Positions 1 to 8,975 of a DNA stretch of 51,731 bases are shown here, piece after piece. Under the pieces are notes generated by a model. That model was not told the DNA's origin and searched no databases. It saw only the letters and a program-made list of their open reading frames with translations. The translations under genes and the position numbers were made by a program. This DNA comes from Ancalomicrobiaceae bacterium (GTDB taxonomy: Bacteria; Pseudomonadota; Alphaproteobacteria; Rhizobiales; Ancalomicrobiaceae): the NCBI GenBank assembly GCA_031291595.1, contig JARLIU010000020.1, positions 1 to 51,731 on the forward strand. The letters run 5' to 3'. Positions within the stretch are counted from its first letter, which is position 1; every line of letters begins with the position of its first letter.

Positions 1-1500
1 GCCGTCAATGCCGGCCATTATTCCATCGTCGCCGCCGGGCTGACGTCGAACAACTACAGCATCACCTACCAGCCAGGCACGCTGACCATCAATCAGGCAT
101 CGCTGACGCTGACGATCACGCCGAATGCGGCGACCAAGACCTATGGCGACGCGCTCGCCTTCGCCGGCACCGAGTTCACCGCGTCCGGCCTCGTCAGCGG
201 CGACAGCGTCACCTCGGTCACGCTGGCGAGCAACGGCACGGTGGCGACCGCCGGTGTCGGCAGCTACGATATTGCCGCGTCGAACGCCGTCGGCACCGGC
301 CTCGGCAACTACACGATCTCCTATGCGACCCTCGTCGGCGGCCTGACGGTCACTCCGCGCTCGCTGACCATCACCGCCAACGCGGTGTCGAAGACCTACG
401 GCGCTGCCGATCCGGGGCTGACCTATGCGGTCTCGGGCCTCGTCAACTCCGACCCGGCCGCGACCGTCACCGGATCGCTGACGCGGGCCGCCGGCGAGGA
501 TGTCGGCGCCTATGCCATCGGCCGGGGTTCGCTCGCCGCCGGCGCCAACTACGCGATCGTCTATAGCGGCGCCAACCTCACCATCAACCCGGCCACGCTG
601 ACCATCACCGCCAACGCGGTGTCGAAGACCTACGGCGCTGCCGATCCGGGCCTGACCTATGCGGTCTCCGGCCTCGTCAACTCCGACCCGGCCGCGACCG
701 TCACCGGATCGCTGACCCGGGCCGCCGGCGAGGATGTCGGCGCCTACGCCATCGGCCAGGGTTCGCTCGCCGCCGGCGCCAACTACGCCATCGTCTATGC
801 CGGCGCCAACCTCACCATCAACCCGGCCACGCTGACCATCACCGCCAACGATGCCAGCGCGCTCTATGGCAGCCCGATGCCGCTGCTGACCGCCAGCTAT
901 TCCGGCTTCGTCAACGGCGAGACCGAGGCGAGCCTGACGCAGGCGCCGACCGTCGTCTCGTCGGTGTCGACGACGGCGGGCGTCGGCACCTACATCGGCG
1001 CGCTGACCGCCTCCGGCGCGATCGACAAGAACTACCTGATCACCTATGTGGCGGGCACGTTGACCATCGATCCGACTGCGGCGACCAGCGCGGCCGGCTC
1101 CGGCCAATCGAACTACTTTGCCGATGCGCAAGGCCGGGTAACGCCGAACCTCGCCCCGACGCTGAGCTACAGCTTCCAGCAGGCGAGCCTGACCACGACG
1201 ACGGCTCCCGCGCCGACGCCGACGGTCAACACGACCGGCGACATTCCGACCTTCGCGGTCTCTCCGGATGCCGCGCCGCCCTCGACCCAGACGACCACCA
1301 CAACGACAACGGTCGACGCGACGATCTCCTTCGCGCCGGGCACTTTCGCCGTGCTGCCCTCGTCCGGGACGCCGACCGGCGATGCAAACGACCAGACAGC
1401 GGCGAACGGCCCCCAGGACTCCGTATGCCCCGCAGGCGTCGCGGCTACAGCGCTTGCCAGCGTCCCCTATTCCTGCAATGGTCCGGCGAGCAGTAGGTAG
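1..1500 (+). CDS. MBG-repeat exoprotein, C-terminal part (TpsA-like)
   Basis: Partial gene: the frame is open from base 1, so the N-terminus lies outside the window; it ends with TAG at 1498-1500. The visible 499 residues are a series of MBG-type beta modules marked by the recurring elements 'LTITANAVSKTYG', 'GLVNSD' and 'NYAIVY', followed by a Thr/Ser/Pro-rich tail ('TTTTTTTV') without an LPXTG motif or an autotransporter beta-barrel. Such modules occur in large bacterial surface or secreted adhesins. A TpsB-type transporter starts 4 bases after the stop, so two-partner secretion of this protein is the likely route (inference). An N-terminal haemagglutination (TPS) domain is expected upstream but cannot be seen. 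Two modules are almost identical at the DNA level (see the repeat at 362-829). Confidence 0.8.
   Translation, partial: AVNAGHYSIVAAGLTSNNYSITYQPGTLTINQASLTLTITPNAATKTYGDALAFAGTEFTASGLVSGDSVTSVTLASNGTVATAGVGSYDIAASNAVGTGLGNYTISYATLVGGLTVTPRSLTITANAVSKTYGAADPGLTYAVSGLVNSDPAATVTGSLTRAAGEDVGAYAIGRGSLAAGANYAIVYSGANLTINPATLTITANAVSKTYGAADPGLTYAVSGLVNSDPAATVTGSLTRAAGEDVGAYAIGQGSLAAGANYAIVYAGANLTINPATLTITANDASALYGSPMPLLTASYSGFVNGETEASLTQAPTVVSSVSTTAGVGTYIGALTASGAIDKNYLITYVAGTLTIDPTAATSAAGSGQSNYFADAQGRVTPNLAPTLSYSFQQASLTTTTAPAPTPTVNTTGDIPTFAVSPDAAPPSTQTTTTTTTVDATISFAPGTFAVLPSSGTPTGDANDQTAANGPQDSVCPAGVAATALASVPYSCNGPASSR
362..829 (+). repeat. Two 234-bp tandem repeats inside the exoprotein gene
   Basis: Bases 362-595 and 596-829 are consecutive near-identical copies of a 234-bp unit (78 codons), each beginning 'cgctgaccatcaccgcc'. 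They differ at only a handful of positions. Each copy encodes one MBG module, so unequal recombination would change the adhesin length in whole modules without breaking the frame. Confidence 0.9.
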
Positions 1501-1504
1501 GGGC

Positions 1505-3325
1505 ATGGCGGCTATCACGATTTCGATGACCGTCCGGGCGGCGCTTCTCACGGGCGTAGTGTGGCTCGTCGGTGCGACTGGGCAGGTGTTGGCGCAGTCG
1601 GCGCCAGAGCGGCATCTTGTGCCGATACCGACGCCGACGGGCCCGGCGCTGCGGCTCGACCAGACGAGCTATGCCTCGAATGATCTGCGCCCCTATGGCG
1701 TCAATCTCGCCGGCGTGGCGCTGATCGGCGAAACCGCAGCGGTAGCCGTGCACCCCTCCCCCGGGGTCGGCATCGGCGATGCACCGCTTCCGATGTGGGA
1801 TCCGACCGATCACGACGGGTTGCGTGCCGCGCTCGCCGCAGCGCTCGCCGGCTATGTCGGCGAACCGCTGTCGCCGCATGTCGTCGCTGCCTTGCAGGCG
1901 GCCGTCGCCGGCGTCTATCGCGCTCGCGGTCTGCCGTTCCTGTCGGTCACGGTGCCGCCGCAGGAGATCACCACCGGCGTGGTGCAATTGCGCGTCATTC
2001 TGTTCCGCGCCGGCAAGATCGGCGTCGCCGTGACCGGCGATGCGGCGACGGGCGAAGCAGACAAGTCCCATGTACTGTCGGGCGTGCGGCAGAAGGTCGG
2101 CGACAATATCGACGCCCGCCAGCTGAGCGAAGATATCGACTGGCTGAATCGCACCCCCTACCGGCACGTCACCGGGACTTTTTCGCCGGGCGAAGCCACG
2201 GCGCTGTCCGATCTGACGCTCGAACTCAACGCGTTGAAGCCGTGGTCGGTGCAGGCCGGCTGGTCGAACAGCGGCTCGGCCGACACCGGCTACGACCGCT
2301 ATTCGATCGGCGCCGGCGTGTTCCTGCCCTGGCTCAACGGTGCAACCGCCTCCTATCTGGTCACCGGCGGCACCGACTTCTGGCGCGACCCGCAGACGTT
2401 CTGGCTGAAGACCGGCAACTATCCGCAATACCTGAGCGAATCGGCCCGCGTCGTCATTCCCACCTTTGCCCGCCAGCAACTGGAGTTCACTCCGGACCTC
2501 GTCGTGCAGCGTCAGGTGCTCGACGCCTTTACCGCAGTCGAATCGAGTGTCGTCGAACTGCCGATCATGTATCGCTCCGCAGTCTCCAACCTGCTGCCGG
2601 GCACCTATTGGGGCGACATCTATGGCGGCGTCGAACTGAAGTACCTGGAGCGGCGCATCTATTTCATCGGTCTGCCGTTCGGTCGCGGCAATGCCGCCTT
2701 GATGCAATTCGCGCTGGGCTGGACGAACACGATTCTCGACGCTTACGGCCAGACCGCGATCGACGTGAAGCTGGAGACTGCGCCGGGCGATACGCTGGCC
2801 GATTCCGGCAACGCCGCGTGGTCGGTCTACTCCAATGGTCGGGTGACGCGGACCGACTATACCTACGGCGTGCTCAACCTGACCCGCCGCACCGATCTGC
2901 CGAAGCAGTTTGCCTGGGTCAGCGGACTGACGGCCGTCGTTTCCGACACTGCCCTGCCCGATACCGAGCGGCTGGCGCTCGGCGGTTCGGCCGGCTCGCG
3001 CGCCTACGGCTTTTCGGACGTGTCGGTCGACCGCGGCGCCATCTGGCGCAATGAACTGCGGCTGCCGCCCATAGCCTCGGTGCGCGGGCCGCAATCGCTG
3101 CCGCTCGATCTGGCACTGGCGCCTTATCTGTTTACCGACGTCGCCTGGGGACAGGACATATCGACCCGCAAGATCGATTGGCTGGTGTCGCTGGGCGCCG
3201 GCCTCGACGTCGCGCTGAGCGACCATCTGAGCGGCGGCATCACCGTAGGCCGCGCCATGACCGCGACCGCCGCGACGCCGATCGGCTCGTGGACCGCGCT
3301 CGCCAGCCTCAACGTCAAATTCTGA
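1505..3325 (+). CDS. ShlB/FhaC/HecB-family outer-membrane transporter (TpsB)
   Basis: Outer-membrane pore that exports the partner exoprotein in two-partner secretion. ATG at 1505 gives 606 aa beginning with a signal peptide ('ALLTGVVWLVGATGQVLAQS'); an in-frame upstream extension to 1268 would cover the end of the exoprotein gene and has no signal peptide, so it is rejected. A POTRA-like periplasmic region is visible around 'VPPQEITTGVVQLRVI' and 'GDNIDARQLSEDIDWLNR'. A 16-strand-type barrel follows, rich in alternating aromatics, with a conserved late motif 'GGSAGSRAYGF' (the family usually has VRGF here). It ends in 'ASLNVKF', the terminal aromatic expected for BAM insertion. It lies 4 bp behind the MBG exoprotein, its presumed substrate. 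Confidence 0.88.
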   Translation: MAAITISMTVRAALLTGVVWLVGATGQVLAQSAPERHLVPIPTPTGPALRLDQTSYASNDLRPYGVNLAGVALIGETAAVAVHPSPGVGIGDAPLPMWDPTDHDGLRAALAAALAGYVGEPLSPHVVAALQAAVAGVYRARGLPFLSVTVPPQEITTGVVQLRVILFRAGKIGVAVTGDAATGEADKSHVLSGVRQKVGDNIDARQLSEDIDWLNRTPYRHVTGTFSPGEATALSDLTLELNALKPWSVQAGWSNSGSADTGYDRYSIGAGVFLPWLNGATASYLVTGGTDFWRDPQTFWLKTGNYPQYLSESARVVIPTFARQQLEFTPDLVVQRQVLDAFTAVESSVVELPIMYRSAVSNLLPGTYWGDIYGGVELKYLERRIYFIGLPFGRGNAALMQFALGWTNTILDAYGQTAIDVKLETAPGDTLADSGNAAWSVYSNGRVTRTDYTYGVLNLTRRTDLPKQFAWVSGLTAVVSDTALPDTERLALGGSAGSRAYGFSDVSVDRGAIWRNELRLPPIASVRGPQSLPLDLALAPYLFTDVAWGQDISTRKIDWLVSLGAGLDVALSDHLSGGITVGRAMTATAATPIGSWTALASLNVKF

Positions 3326-3374
3326 CACGGCACGCCAACGCCGACACTCACGACCAACCGGAAGGAATGGCCCT

Positions 3375-3935
3375 ATGAAGTTCCCGCTGCCCGCCTCGCC
3401 CCGTTCGTGCCTCGCGCTCGCGGCGACGATCCTGCTGACCTCGGCGACGATAGCGGCCGCCGCCGGCCCGACGCCGGCTCCGGACGCCACTCCGCAGGCA
3501 ACATCGGCGATCTATCGCGATTGGCAGTTGCATTGCGTCACCGGCAATCCGGCCGACAAGACCGCAGCGCCGAAGACGTGCGAGGTTGCCGGCGTGGCGC
3601 TGGCCGGCGACGGCAAGGGGGTTGCCGCCCGCGTCGTGCTCGGACGGCCGGTCGCCGACAAGCCGGTGCAACTGGTGATCCAGCTCGCCCCAGGCGTCTG
3701 GCTGCCGACGGGAGCGACCTTCACCGTGCCGGGCGTCGCGCCGATCAAGGCCGAATTCAAACAGTGCGTGCAGGTCTGCTTTGCCCAGGCCGAAGTGGAT
3801 GCCGCCACCGTGACGGCGATGAAATCAGCCGACCGGCCGGCCACCATCAGCTTCCAGGATGCCAACCGGCAGGCGGTGTCGCTGCCCGTCTCGCTCAACG
3901 GCTTCGCCGCGGCGGAAGACGCCAGCAAGCAGTAG
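3375..3935 (+). CDS. Invasion-associated locus B (IalB) family protein
   Basis: Periplasmic or envelope protein of 186 aa with an N-terminal signal peptide ('CLALAATILLTSATIAAAA'). The IalB-like core starts at 'YRDWQLHCVTG', followed by 'KTCEVAGVALAGDGKG', 'LAPGVWLPTGATFTVPG' and 'FKQCVQVCF'. The four cysteines could form the two disulfides expected of the family. IalB proteins are common in Hyphomicrobiales; in Bartonella the namesake affects erythrocyte invasion, but most homologues are uncharacterised. The gene follows the TpsB gene by 49 bp and may be co-transcribed with it, so a role in the export or stability of the exoprotein is possible (inference). Confidence 0.85.
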   Translation: MKFPLPASPRSCLALAATILLTSATIAAAAGPTPAPDATPQATSAIYRDWQLHCVTGNPADKTAAPKTCEVAGVALAGDGKGVAARVVLGRPVADKPVQLVIQLAPGVWLPTGATFTVPGVAPIKAEFKQCVQVCFAQAEVDAATVTAMKSADRPATISFQDANRQAVSLPVSLNGFAAAEDASKQ

Positions 3936-3946
3936 CACGCGGCCAG

Positions 3947-3977
3947 GCCGCCTGCCGTTGCGGGCGTGACAGGCGGC
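3947..3977 (+). terminator. Hairpin after the IalB gene
   Basis: Perfect 8-bp stem GCCGCCTG (3947-3954) / CAGGCGGC (3970-3977) with a 15-nt loop, 11 bp after the stop codon. There is no T-run, so if it terminates transcription it is a weak or Rho-assisted site. Confidence 0.4.
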
Positions 3978-4593
3978 ATGGCGAACGTGCGGGCGACGGC
4001 CGGAGGCAAGACCCGGGCGCGACGACATGGCCGAAAGCATCGCGTCCGTGCGTCTCAATGCGAGCGGCGATTCACCTCGCGCGTCTTGGGCAGTCCCCAC
4101 GAGCGTGGATCGTCGGTCGGCGTGCATTGCCCGGACTAGGCGATGCGGACGCTCGCATCGGCGCGCGAGGGGGTTGGGCGAGGGCTGGGCGCATCAGTCT
4201 CGGCTGACGCCGGCAACTCAGAGTCGGCAGCTGTCCGGGACGAACCCTGCGGCGGCTGCGGACATTGACACCAAGGTGAAGGCACGCATGGTCGCCACTC
4301 CACCGGCCTCTATTGCCCGTTTTGCTAATATTCAACAAACTTGACACTAACTGGTTGTCGCCGGCACTGCGATGGACCGGCAGATTCCGCGACTGTCGAC
4401 AGGCCGAAATTTACCTTACTGATCAGTGTGTTTGACAGTCTAGGAATGTTCGCGGCCAATAGCGCCGAGGCGAACCCCCTGTTTGCCGACGACGGTCGTC
4501 GTGTTGCGTCTGCGAGCCATCGAATGTAGGATTATTGCTCCAACAAGTTGGACTAGATTAGAAATAGCAAATAGAAAAAGAATCGACAGACCG
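3978..4593. other. Intergenic region without a convincing gene
   Basis: About 600 bp between the IalB hairpin and the histidine kinase. Short open frames (4027-4344 plus, 4072-4347 minus, 4341-4529 plus) have no recognisable protein features and overlap each other. From about 4290 onward the sequence is clearly richer in A/T than the rest of the window. A TTGACA hexamer at 4432-4437 has no good -10 partner. The kinase promoter presumably lies here. Confidence 0.5.
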
Positions 4594-5682
4594 ATGCCTG
4601 ATATCCCCACACCCCAAGTGCCGCGGAATCACAGGGTTGTCGGCATATACGACATTTATGTCATTTATACTGTACTTGTTTATGTAATGGGCACGATAGT
4701 GCGCTTTGGTCTCAACAAAGATTTGCTGTTGGCGACAGCTCAGACGGTTTTGTTTGATTCTTGGTTCCTTCTCATTCTGTTTTTTTTGACTTTTCTCATC
4801 AAGAAATCAGACATCACGGTATCCCTGGTAACGACTATCGTTATTATTCTTGGGTCGACGATTCTCGGATCGCTCTATAGCATCGCGGTCATCAAACCTC
4901 TGATGCTGCCGGTTCTTTCACACATTCTCCCAAGCTCGACGATCCCGTTGTATCCTCCCGCTTCAGTTGCACTTTATTATACGATGATCGCCGTGATCTG
5001 GACGCTGACATTGGTCTGGATGATGAACATCCAGAAGTCGGCGCGCAACGAAATCGCGGCAATCAATGCTCGGAACGAGTCCGAAAAGCGCGCGATACTC
5101 GTCGAATTGCGCCGCCTGCGTGAGCAACTCGATCCGCATCTCGTCTTCAACAGTCTCAATATGGTCATTGCGGAAATCAATGAAGATCCGCGCTTGGCGG
5201 CGGCCATGCTCAGGGAGTTGAGTGCAGTGCTGCGCTATTCGCTTGACATGGGCGAACAGGAATTTGCCTCCGTGGCGGAGGAAGTCGGTGCAATCGGCTC
5301 TTTCATTCGGGTACAGAGGATGCGCTACGGTGCCGGCCTCGACTGTAAGGTCGAACTCGAACAGGAGGCTGGACATCATCTCATTCCAACGCTCTTGGTG
5401 CAGCCGTTGATTGAGAACGCCCTGAAGCACGGGCTGCCCGATGCGTCTGGGGTTCTGAGAGCCCGCGTGAAGATCAGAGCCGAGGGCGACACCTTGACGA
5501 TAGAAGTCCGAAATTCTGGTAGACTGGCGCCGGGGGAGAAAGGTGGAAGCGGAACGAAGATCGGGCTCAATAATCTGCGGTCGCGTCTGCAGCTGCATTA
5601 CGGCGACCGCGCCGCTTTCGAGTTCAACCAGGTGGGTGATGTCGTCATCGCCACATTGCGTTTGGTGGGAGATCCGCAGTGA
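4594..5682 (+). CDS. LytS/YehU-type sensor histidine kinase
   Basis: Membrane sensor kinase of 362 aa using ATG 4594; an in-frame ATG at 4483 would add 37 residues of no clear character. About four hydrophobic helices occupy residues 17-145. The His_kinase domain carries the phosphoacceptor motif 'QLDPHLVFNSLN' (His182; the family norm is NPHFLFN), an N-box 'QPLIENALKHGL' (Asn275) and a G-box 'GTKIGLNNLRSRL', as in the LytS/AlgZ/YehU family. The stop overlaps the start of the LytTR regulator (GTGA), so the two form a two-component system. The membrane half uses much more A/T-rich codons than the catalytic half. The signal is unknown. Confidence 0.9.
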   Translation: MPDIPTPQVPRNHRVVGIYDIYVIYTVLVYVMGTIVRFGLNKDLLLATAQTVLFDSWFLLILFFLTFLIKKSDITVSLVTTIVIILGSTILGSLYSIAVIKPLMLPVLSHILPSSTIPLYPPASVALYYTMIAVIWTLTLVWMMNIQKSARNEIAAINARNESEKRAILVELRRLREQLDPHLVFNSLNMVIAEINEDPRLAAAMLRELSAVLRYSLDMGEQEFASVAEEVGAIGSFIRVQRMRYGAGLDCKVELEQEAGHHLIPTLLVQPLIENALKHGLPDASGVLRARVKIRAEGDTLTIEVRNSGRLAPGEKGGSGTKIGLNNLRSRLQLHYGDRAAFEFNQVGDVVIATLRLVGDPQ

Positions 5683-6398
5683 GGTTGGTCGTTGTCGATG
5701 ATGAGCCGCCGGCGCGGCGTGCCATTCAAATCGCCTGCCGCGAGCATGCGGGGGTCGAGATCGTCGGCGAGGCGAGTTCCGTCGCCGAGGCGCTGCCGCT
5801 GATCGAGGCTGAACGACCGGATGCGGTGATCCTGGACGTCACAATGCCCGGCGAAGAGGGATTCCATCTCATCCGGCAATTGGAATTTCCCCTTCCTATT
5901 ATCATCTACACCGGCCATGCCAACCGCGCGCTGGAGGCATTCGAAGCGGAAGCATTCGATTTCCTGCTCAAGCCCCTCGACCCTGCCCGCTTTTCCCGAA
6001 TTCTATGGCGGCTGAGGCGGTCTGTGCCGCGACCGCAGCCGCCGGCCGAAATTCGTGGGAAGCCCGAAAGTGCGGCGCCGCTGCGGGTCAGCAATCATCG
6101 CGGCTACCGGTTGCTGCATCCGGACAACATCCTGGCAGTCGAGGCCGAAAAGGACTTCTGCCGCATCCTGCTGACGTCGGGCGAGATGTTCTTTGCCTCG
6201 CAGTCGATCGGGCGGATGCAGGAAAAGCTGATGAACCCGCCGTTCCTGCGGCTCGGGCGATCTCTGATCATCAACTACCGGCAAGTCGATCGCATCGAAC
6301 CGCTCGACAACAGCCGCGCAAACGTGCGGTTTCGCCAAAGCACGGCGTCATTGAACATCGGCCGGGCGGCGTTGTCGGTTTTGAAGCGGTCGCTTTAG
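5679..6398 (+). CDS. LytTR-family response regulator
   Basis: Response regulator of 239 aa starting with GTG at 5679, overlapping the kinase stop by 4 bp. The receiver domain (residues 1-115) has the acidic pair 'VVDDEPP', phosphoacceptor Asp53 ('VILDVTMPG'), Thr78 and Lys98 ('FDFLLKP'). The C-terminal half (about 130-235) is a LytTR DNA-binding domain: 'NILAVEAEKDFCRIL', 'SIGRMQEKLMNPPFLRLGRS', 'NYRQVDRIE'. LytTR regulators bind short direct repeats upstream of their targets. No target is evident next door; the following operon is convergent. Confidence 0.92.
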   Translation: MRLVVVDDEPPARRAIQIACREHAGVEIVGEASSVAEALPLIEAERPDAVILDVTMPGEEGFHLIRQLEFPLPIIIYTGHANRALEAFEAEAFDFLLKPLDPARFSRILWRLRRSVPRPQPPAEIRGKPESAAPLRVSNHRGYRLLHPDNILAVEAEKDFCRILLTSGEMFFASQSIGRMQEKLMNPPFLRLGRSLIINYRQVDRIEPLDNSRANVRFRQSTASLNIGRAALSVLKRSL

Positions 6399-6404
6399 CG
6401 GGAT

Positions 6405-6430
6405 GCTGTCACATGGCAGCATGTGACAGC
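6405..6430. terminator. Perfect 11-bp dyad between convergent genes
   Basis: GCTGTCACATG (6405-6415), loop GCAG, CATGTGACAGC (6420-6430). The symmetric hairpin lies 6 bp after the LytTR gene and 100 bp beyond the end of the convergent GatZ gene, so it could end transcripts from both sides. No T-tract follows on either strand. A protein-binding site is the alternative. Confidence 0.55.
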
Positions 6431-6531
6431 TGAATCCGTGCCGTTAGACTCTTGATGGCACGCGGATTCCGCCGATCGATGCATCGCGACGACCATGCCG
6501 TCTGAACCATGCGGCGTGCCGCTATCGCGGT

Positions 6532-7821
6532 CTATTCGGCAGGCGCGGCAAGGCAGGCGCTGAAATAGGGGACGAGAACGGCGTCGACCATGGCGAGTAC
6601 GAGATCGCGCCCCTGGGGTCGCAGGGTTCCACGCCGAACCGCATCGTAGCAGGCGTGCAAGTACGCGCTGATCAGCGTTTCGGGAATGGAGACGCCGTCC
6701 AACAGCCGAAACAGCTCTGCCACCGCCGCATCGACTTTGGGATCGGGCCAATAATAGCGGATGCGATCCGAGTAGCTGTAGTGGCGCTGCAACCGCTGCT
6801 CGTCGGCAGCGCCGCTGCAATACTTGCTCCAGTGGCTCGGTTGCTGCAGCATCACCGCTTCGAGAGTGGCTGCGAGGGTGGCGGCGCGGCGGCCCGGGAA
6901 CAGGATCTCGGCAATGTGGTCGAGGCCGTAGAGCGCTTCGCGCAGTGCGAAGGTCAGCCCAGGCCCGACTTTCAGAATGGCAAAACCATCGTCGACCAAG
7001 CCGCGCAAGGCTTCCGGGTGCTGGTAGTCGGTTGAATGCGCCTCGAACACCATGCCCGGGAGCCCCGCCAGCGCCTGGCTCAGCGCGCGCGCCTTGCCGC
7101 GGTCGTAGCAAACGACATTGTGGTTGCCGAACTCGACACCCGGCTGCACCACCATTCCGACGACGCGGCCGAAGGCATCGGCGAGGTCCGCGGCGATAAA
7201 GGCTTCGCGGTGAACGCGGACGGTCTCGCGCGCCGCCTCCGGGGTCGTCACCGTCAGCGCTTCGATCGCCTCCATGGCGCCGCCGGGGGTCGGCACTTCG
7301 GTGCCGATGACATAGACGGGCGCGACCGCGGCTTGGCCGGCCACCGCTTCGGCTTCGGCCGCGAGGCCGGCGGCACGCCGGGCCGTCTCGGCGTCGTCGA
7401 GCGCCGCCGCTTCACCAAGACATCCCATCGACGTGTCGAGATGTAGTTTGGTAAAGCCGGCCTCGGCATAGGCCCTAACCATCGACCGCGCTCTCGCCAT
7501 GGCGTCCGCGGCGGGCAGATGTTTCCACGGGTTCGGTCCGAGATGATCGCCGCCGAGGATCACCTGTGCGAACGGGAAGCCAACCTCACCCGCGATCCGG
7601 CGGACGAGATTGCGGAAATCGGCCGGCGTCATCCCCGTATAGCCGCCTTCCTGGTTGACCTGATTGCAGGTCGCCTCGATCAGCACCGGCAGCCCATGCC
7701 GAGCGGCCCGCCGCATCGCGGCTTCGATCACCAGCGGATGGGCACTGCACACCGAGGGGATCCCAAGCGGTCGCGGCCGCGAACGCCAGCTGGAAATGTC
7801 GTGCAATGGATTGTCGGTCAT
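6532..7821 (-). CDS. gatZ: GatZ/KbaZ/AgaZ-family protein (tagatose-bisphosphate aldolase accessory subunit)
   Basis: 429 aa, ATG at 7821 preceded by AAGGAAA; a longer in-frame start at 7884 is rejected because it would enter the upstream ATPase gene. Family features are 'GIPSVCSAHPLVIEAAM', 'LIEATCNQVNQEGGYTGM', 'VILGGDHLGPNPW', 'TKLHLDTSMGC', 'VIGTEVPTPGG', 'FEAHSTDYQ' and 'FAILKVGPGLTFALREAL'. GatZ/KbaZ are known as partners that stabilise the class II tagatose-1,6-bisphosphate aldolase GatY/KbaY; I recall that AgaZ homologues have also been proposed to be tagatose-6-phosphate kinases. No GatY/KbaY is present in this window. As last gene of the minus-strand amino-sugar operon it should act on the phosphorylated ketose. 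Confidence 0.9.
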   Translation of the reverse strand: MTDNPLHDISSWRSRPRPLGIPSVCSAHPLVIEAAMRRAARHGLPVLIEATCNQVNQEGGYTGMTPADFRNLVRRIAGEVGFPFAQVILGGDHLGPNPWKHLPAADAMARARSMVRAYAEAGFTKLHLDTSMGCLGEAAALDDAETARRAAGLAAEAEAVAGQAAVAPVYVIGTEVPTPGGAMEAIEALTVTTPEAARETVRVHREAFIAADLADAFGRVVGMVVQPGVEFGNHNVVCYDRGKARALSQALAGLPGMVFEAHSTDYQHPEALRGLVDDGFAILKVGPGLTFALREALYGLDHIAEILFPGRRAATLAATLEAVMLQQPSHWSKYCSGAADEQRLQRHYSYSDRIRYYWPDPKVDAAVAELFRLLDGVSIPETLISAYLHACYDAVRRGTLRPQGRDLVLAMVDAVLVPYFSACLAAPAE

Positions 7822-7846
7822 GGCGAATTCCGTTTTTCCTTGGCCG

Positions 7847-8923
7847 TTACGACAGGCGGCGGCCGGTCGCGCGGTCAAACACATGCAGTCCGCCCGGTTG
7901 CAGCGTCACGAAGCCTGGTCCGCTGGCCGAGGCGATCCGGCCGGCATGGGCGATCATCACGCGATGGCGGCCGAGCGTGCCGGCGACGTAGCTTTCGGCG
8001 CCCGTCTGCTCGACGAGATCGATGGCGAAGGGCATGCCGCCGCCGCTGCCGTCGAAACCGAGGTCGAGATGCGCCGGGCGCATGCCGAGGGTCAGCGGCA
8101 TGGCCTCGGTGACAGTCGTCAGGCCGTCGAGCGGAAACTTCAGCCCGTCCTCGGTCACGGCAACGAGCCGCCCGTCGTCGCGCCTGGCGACGGCCTCGAT
8201 CAGGTTCATCGCCGGCGAACCGATGAACGTCGCCACGAACAGGTTGGCCGGCTGGTCGTAGAGCTCCAGCGGCGCGCCCGACTGTTCCACCCGCCCCGCA
8301 TTCAGAATGACGATGCGGTCGGACATCGTCATCGCCTCGATCTGGTCATGCGTGACGTAGATCGAAGTGGTGCCAAGACGTCGTTGCAGCGTCTTGATTT
8401 CGCTGCGCATCTGCACGCGCAGCTTGGCATCGAGATTGGACAGCGGCTCGTCGAACAGAAACACGCTCGGCTGTCTGACGATCGCCCGCCCCATGGCGAC
8501 GCGCTGGCGCTGACCGCCGGACAGCTGGCGCGGATAGCGCCCGAGATAGGGCGTCAACCCGAGCATCTCGGCCGCGTCGCCCACCGCCTTGCGGATGTCG
8601 GGCTTCGGCACGTTGCGCAGCTTCAGGCTGAAGCCCATGTTCTCGGCCGCGGTCAAATGCGGGTAGAGCGCGTAGTTCTGGAACACCATGGCGATGTCGC
8701 GGCCCTTCGGCGGCACATCGTTGACGACGCGCCCGTTGATGGCGACGGTACCGCCCGAAATCTCTTCGAGGCCGGCGATCATGCGCAACAGGGTGGACTT
8801 GCCGCACCCCGAAGCCCCGATCAGGGACACGAACTCACCGTCGCCGATGCTGAGATCGACGCCCTGGATCACCTGGTGGGTGCCATAGCGTTTGACGAGC
8901 CCGCTGATGTCGACTGTGGCCAT
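7847..8923 (-). CDS. Sugar ABC transporter ATP-binding protein (MalK/UgpC type)
   Basis: 358 aa. Complete ABC motifs: Walker A 'GASGCGKST', Q-loop 'VFQNYALYPHL', signature 'LSGGQRQRVAMGRA', Walker B 'VFLFDEP', D-loop 'LSNLDAKLR' and switch 'THDQ'. A C-terminal TOBE/MalK regulatory region follows ('LTLGMRPAHL'). Such ATPases power CUT1 carbohydrate importers. It lies between the SIS-domain gene and gatZ in the same operon as the two permeases and the binding protein, so it is their ATPase subunit. Confidence 0.95.
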   Translation of the reverse strand: MATVDISGLVKRYGTHQVIQGVDLSIGDGEFVSLIGASGCGKSTLLRMIAGLEEISGGTVAINGRVVNDVPPKGRDIAMVFQNYALYPHLTAAENMGFSLKLRNVPKPDIRKAVGDAAEMLGLTPYLGRYPRQLSGGQRQRVAMGRAIVRQPSVFLFDEPLSNLDAKLRVQMRSEIKTLQRRLGTTSIYVTHDQIEAMTMSDRIVILNAGRVEQSGAPLELYDQPANLFVATFIGSPAMNLIEAVARRDDGRLVAVTEDGLKFPLDGLTTVTEAMPLTLGMRPAHLDLGFDGSGGGMPFAIDLVEQTGAESYVAGTLGRHRVMIAHAGRIASASGPGFVTLQPGGLHVFDRATGRRLS

Positions 8924-8975
8924 GACAGCTCATTCCTTCAGACGTTTCGACGGCCGTGCCTGCCGACTGGGCCGG

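Noticed and set aside
362-829. CRISPR-like repeat array
   Set aside because: The repeats are 234 bp long, contiguous and in frame within a coding region; there are no spacers.
1445-3490. 681-codon open frame on the minus strand
   Set aside because: It is antisense to the TpsB gene, rich in Arg/Ala/Gly/Pro typical of shadow frames in GC-rich DNA, with no domain or ribosome-binding site.
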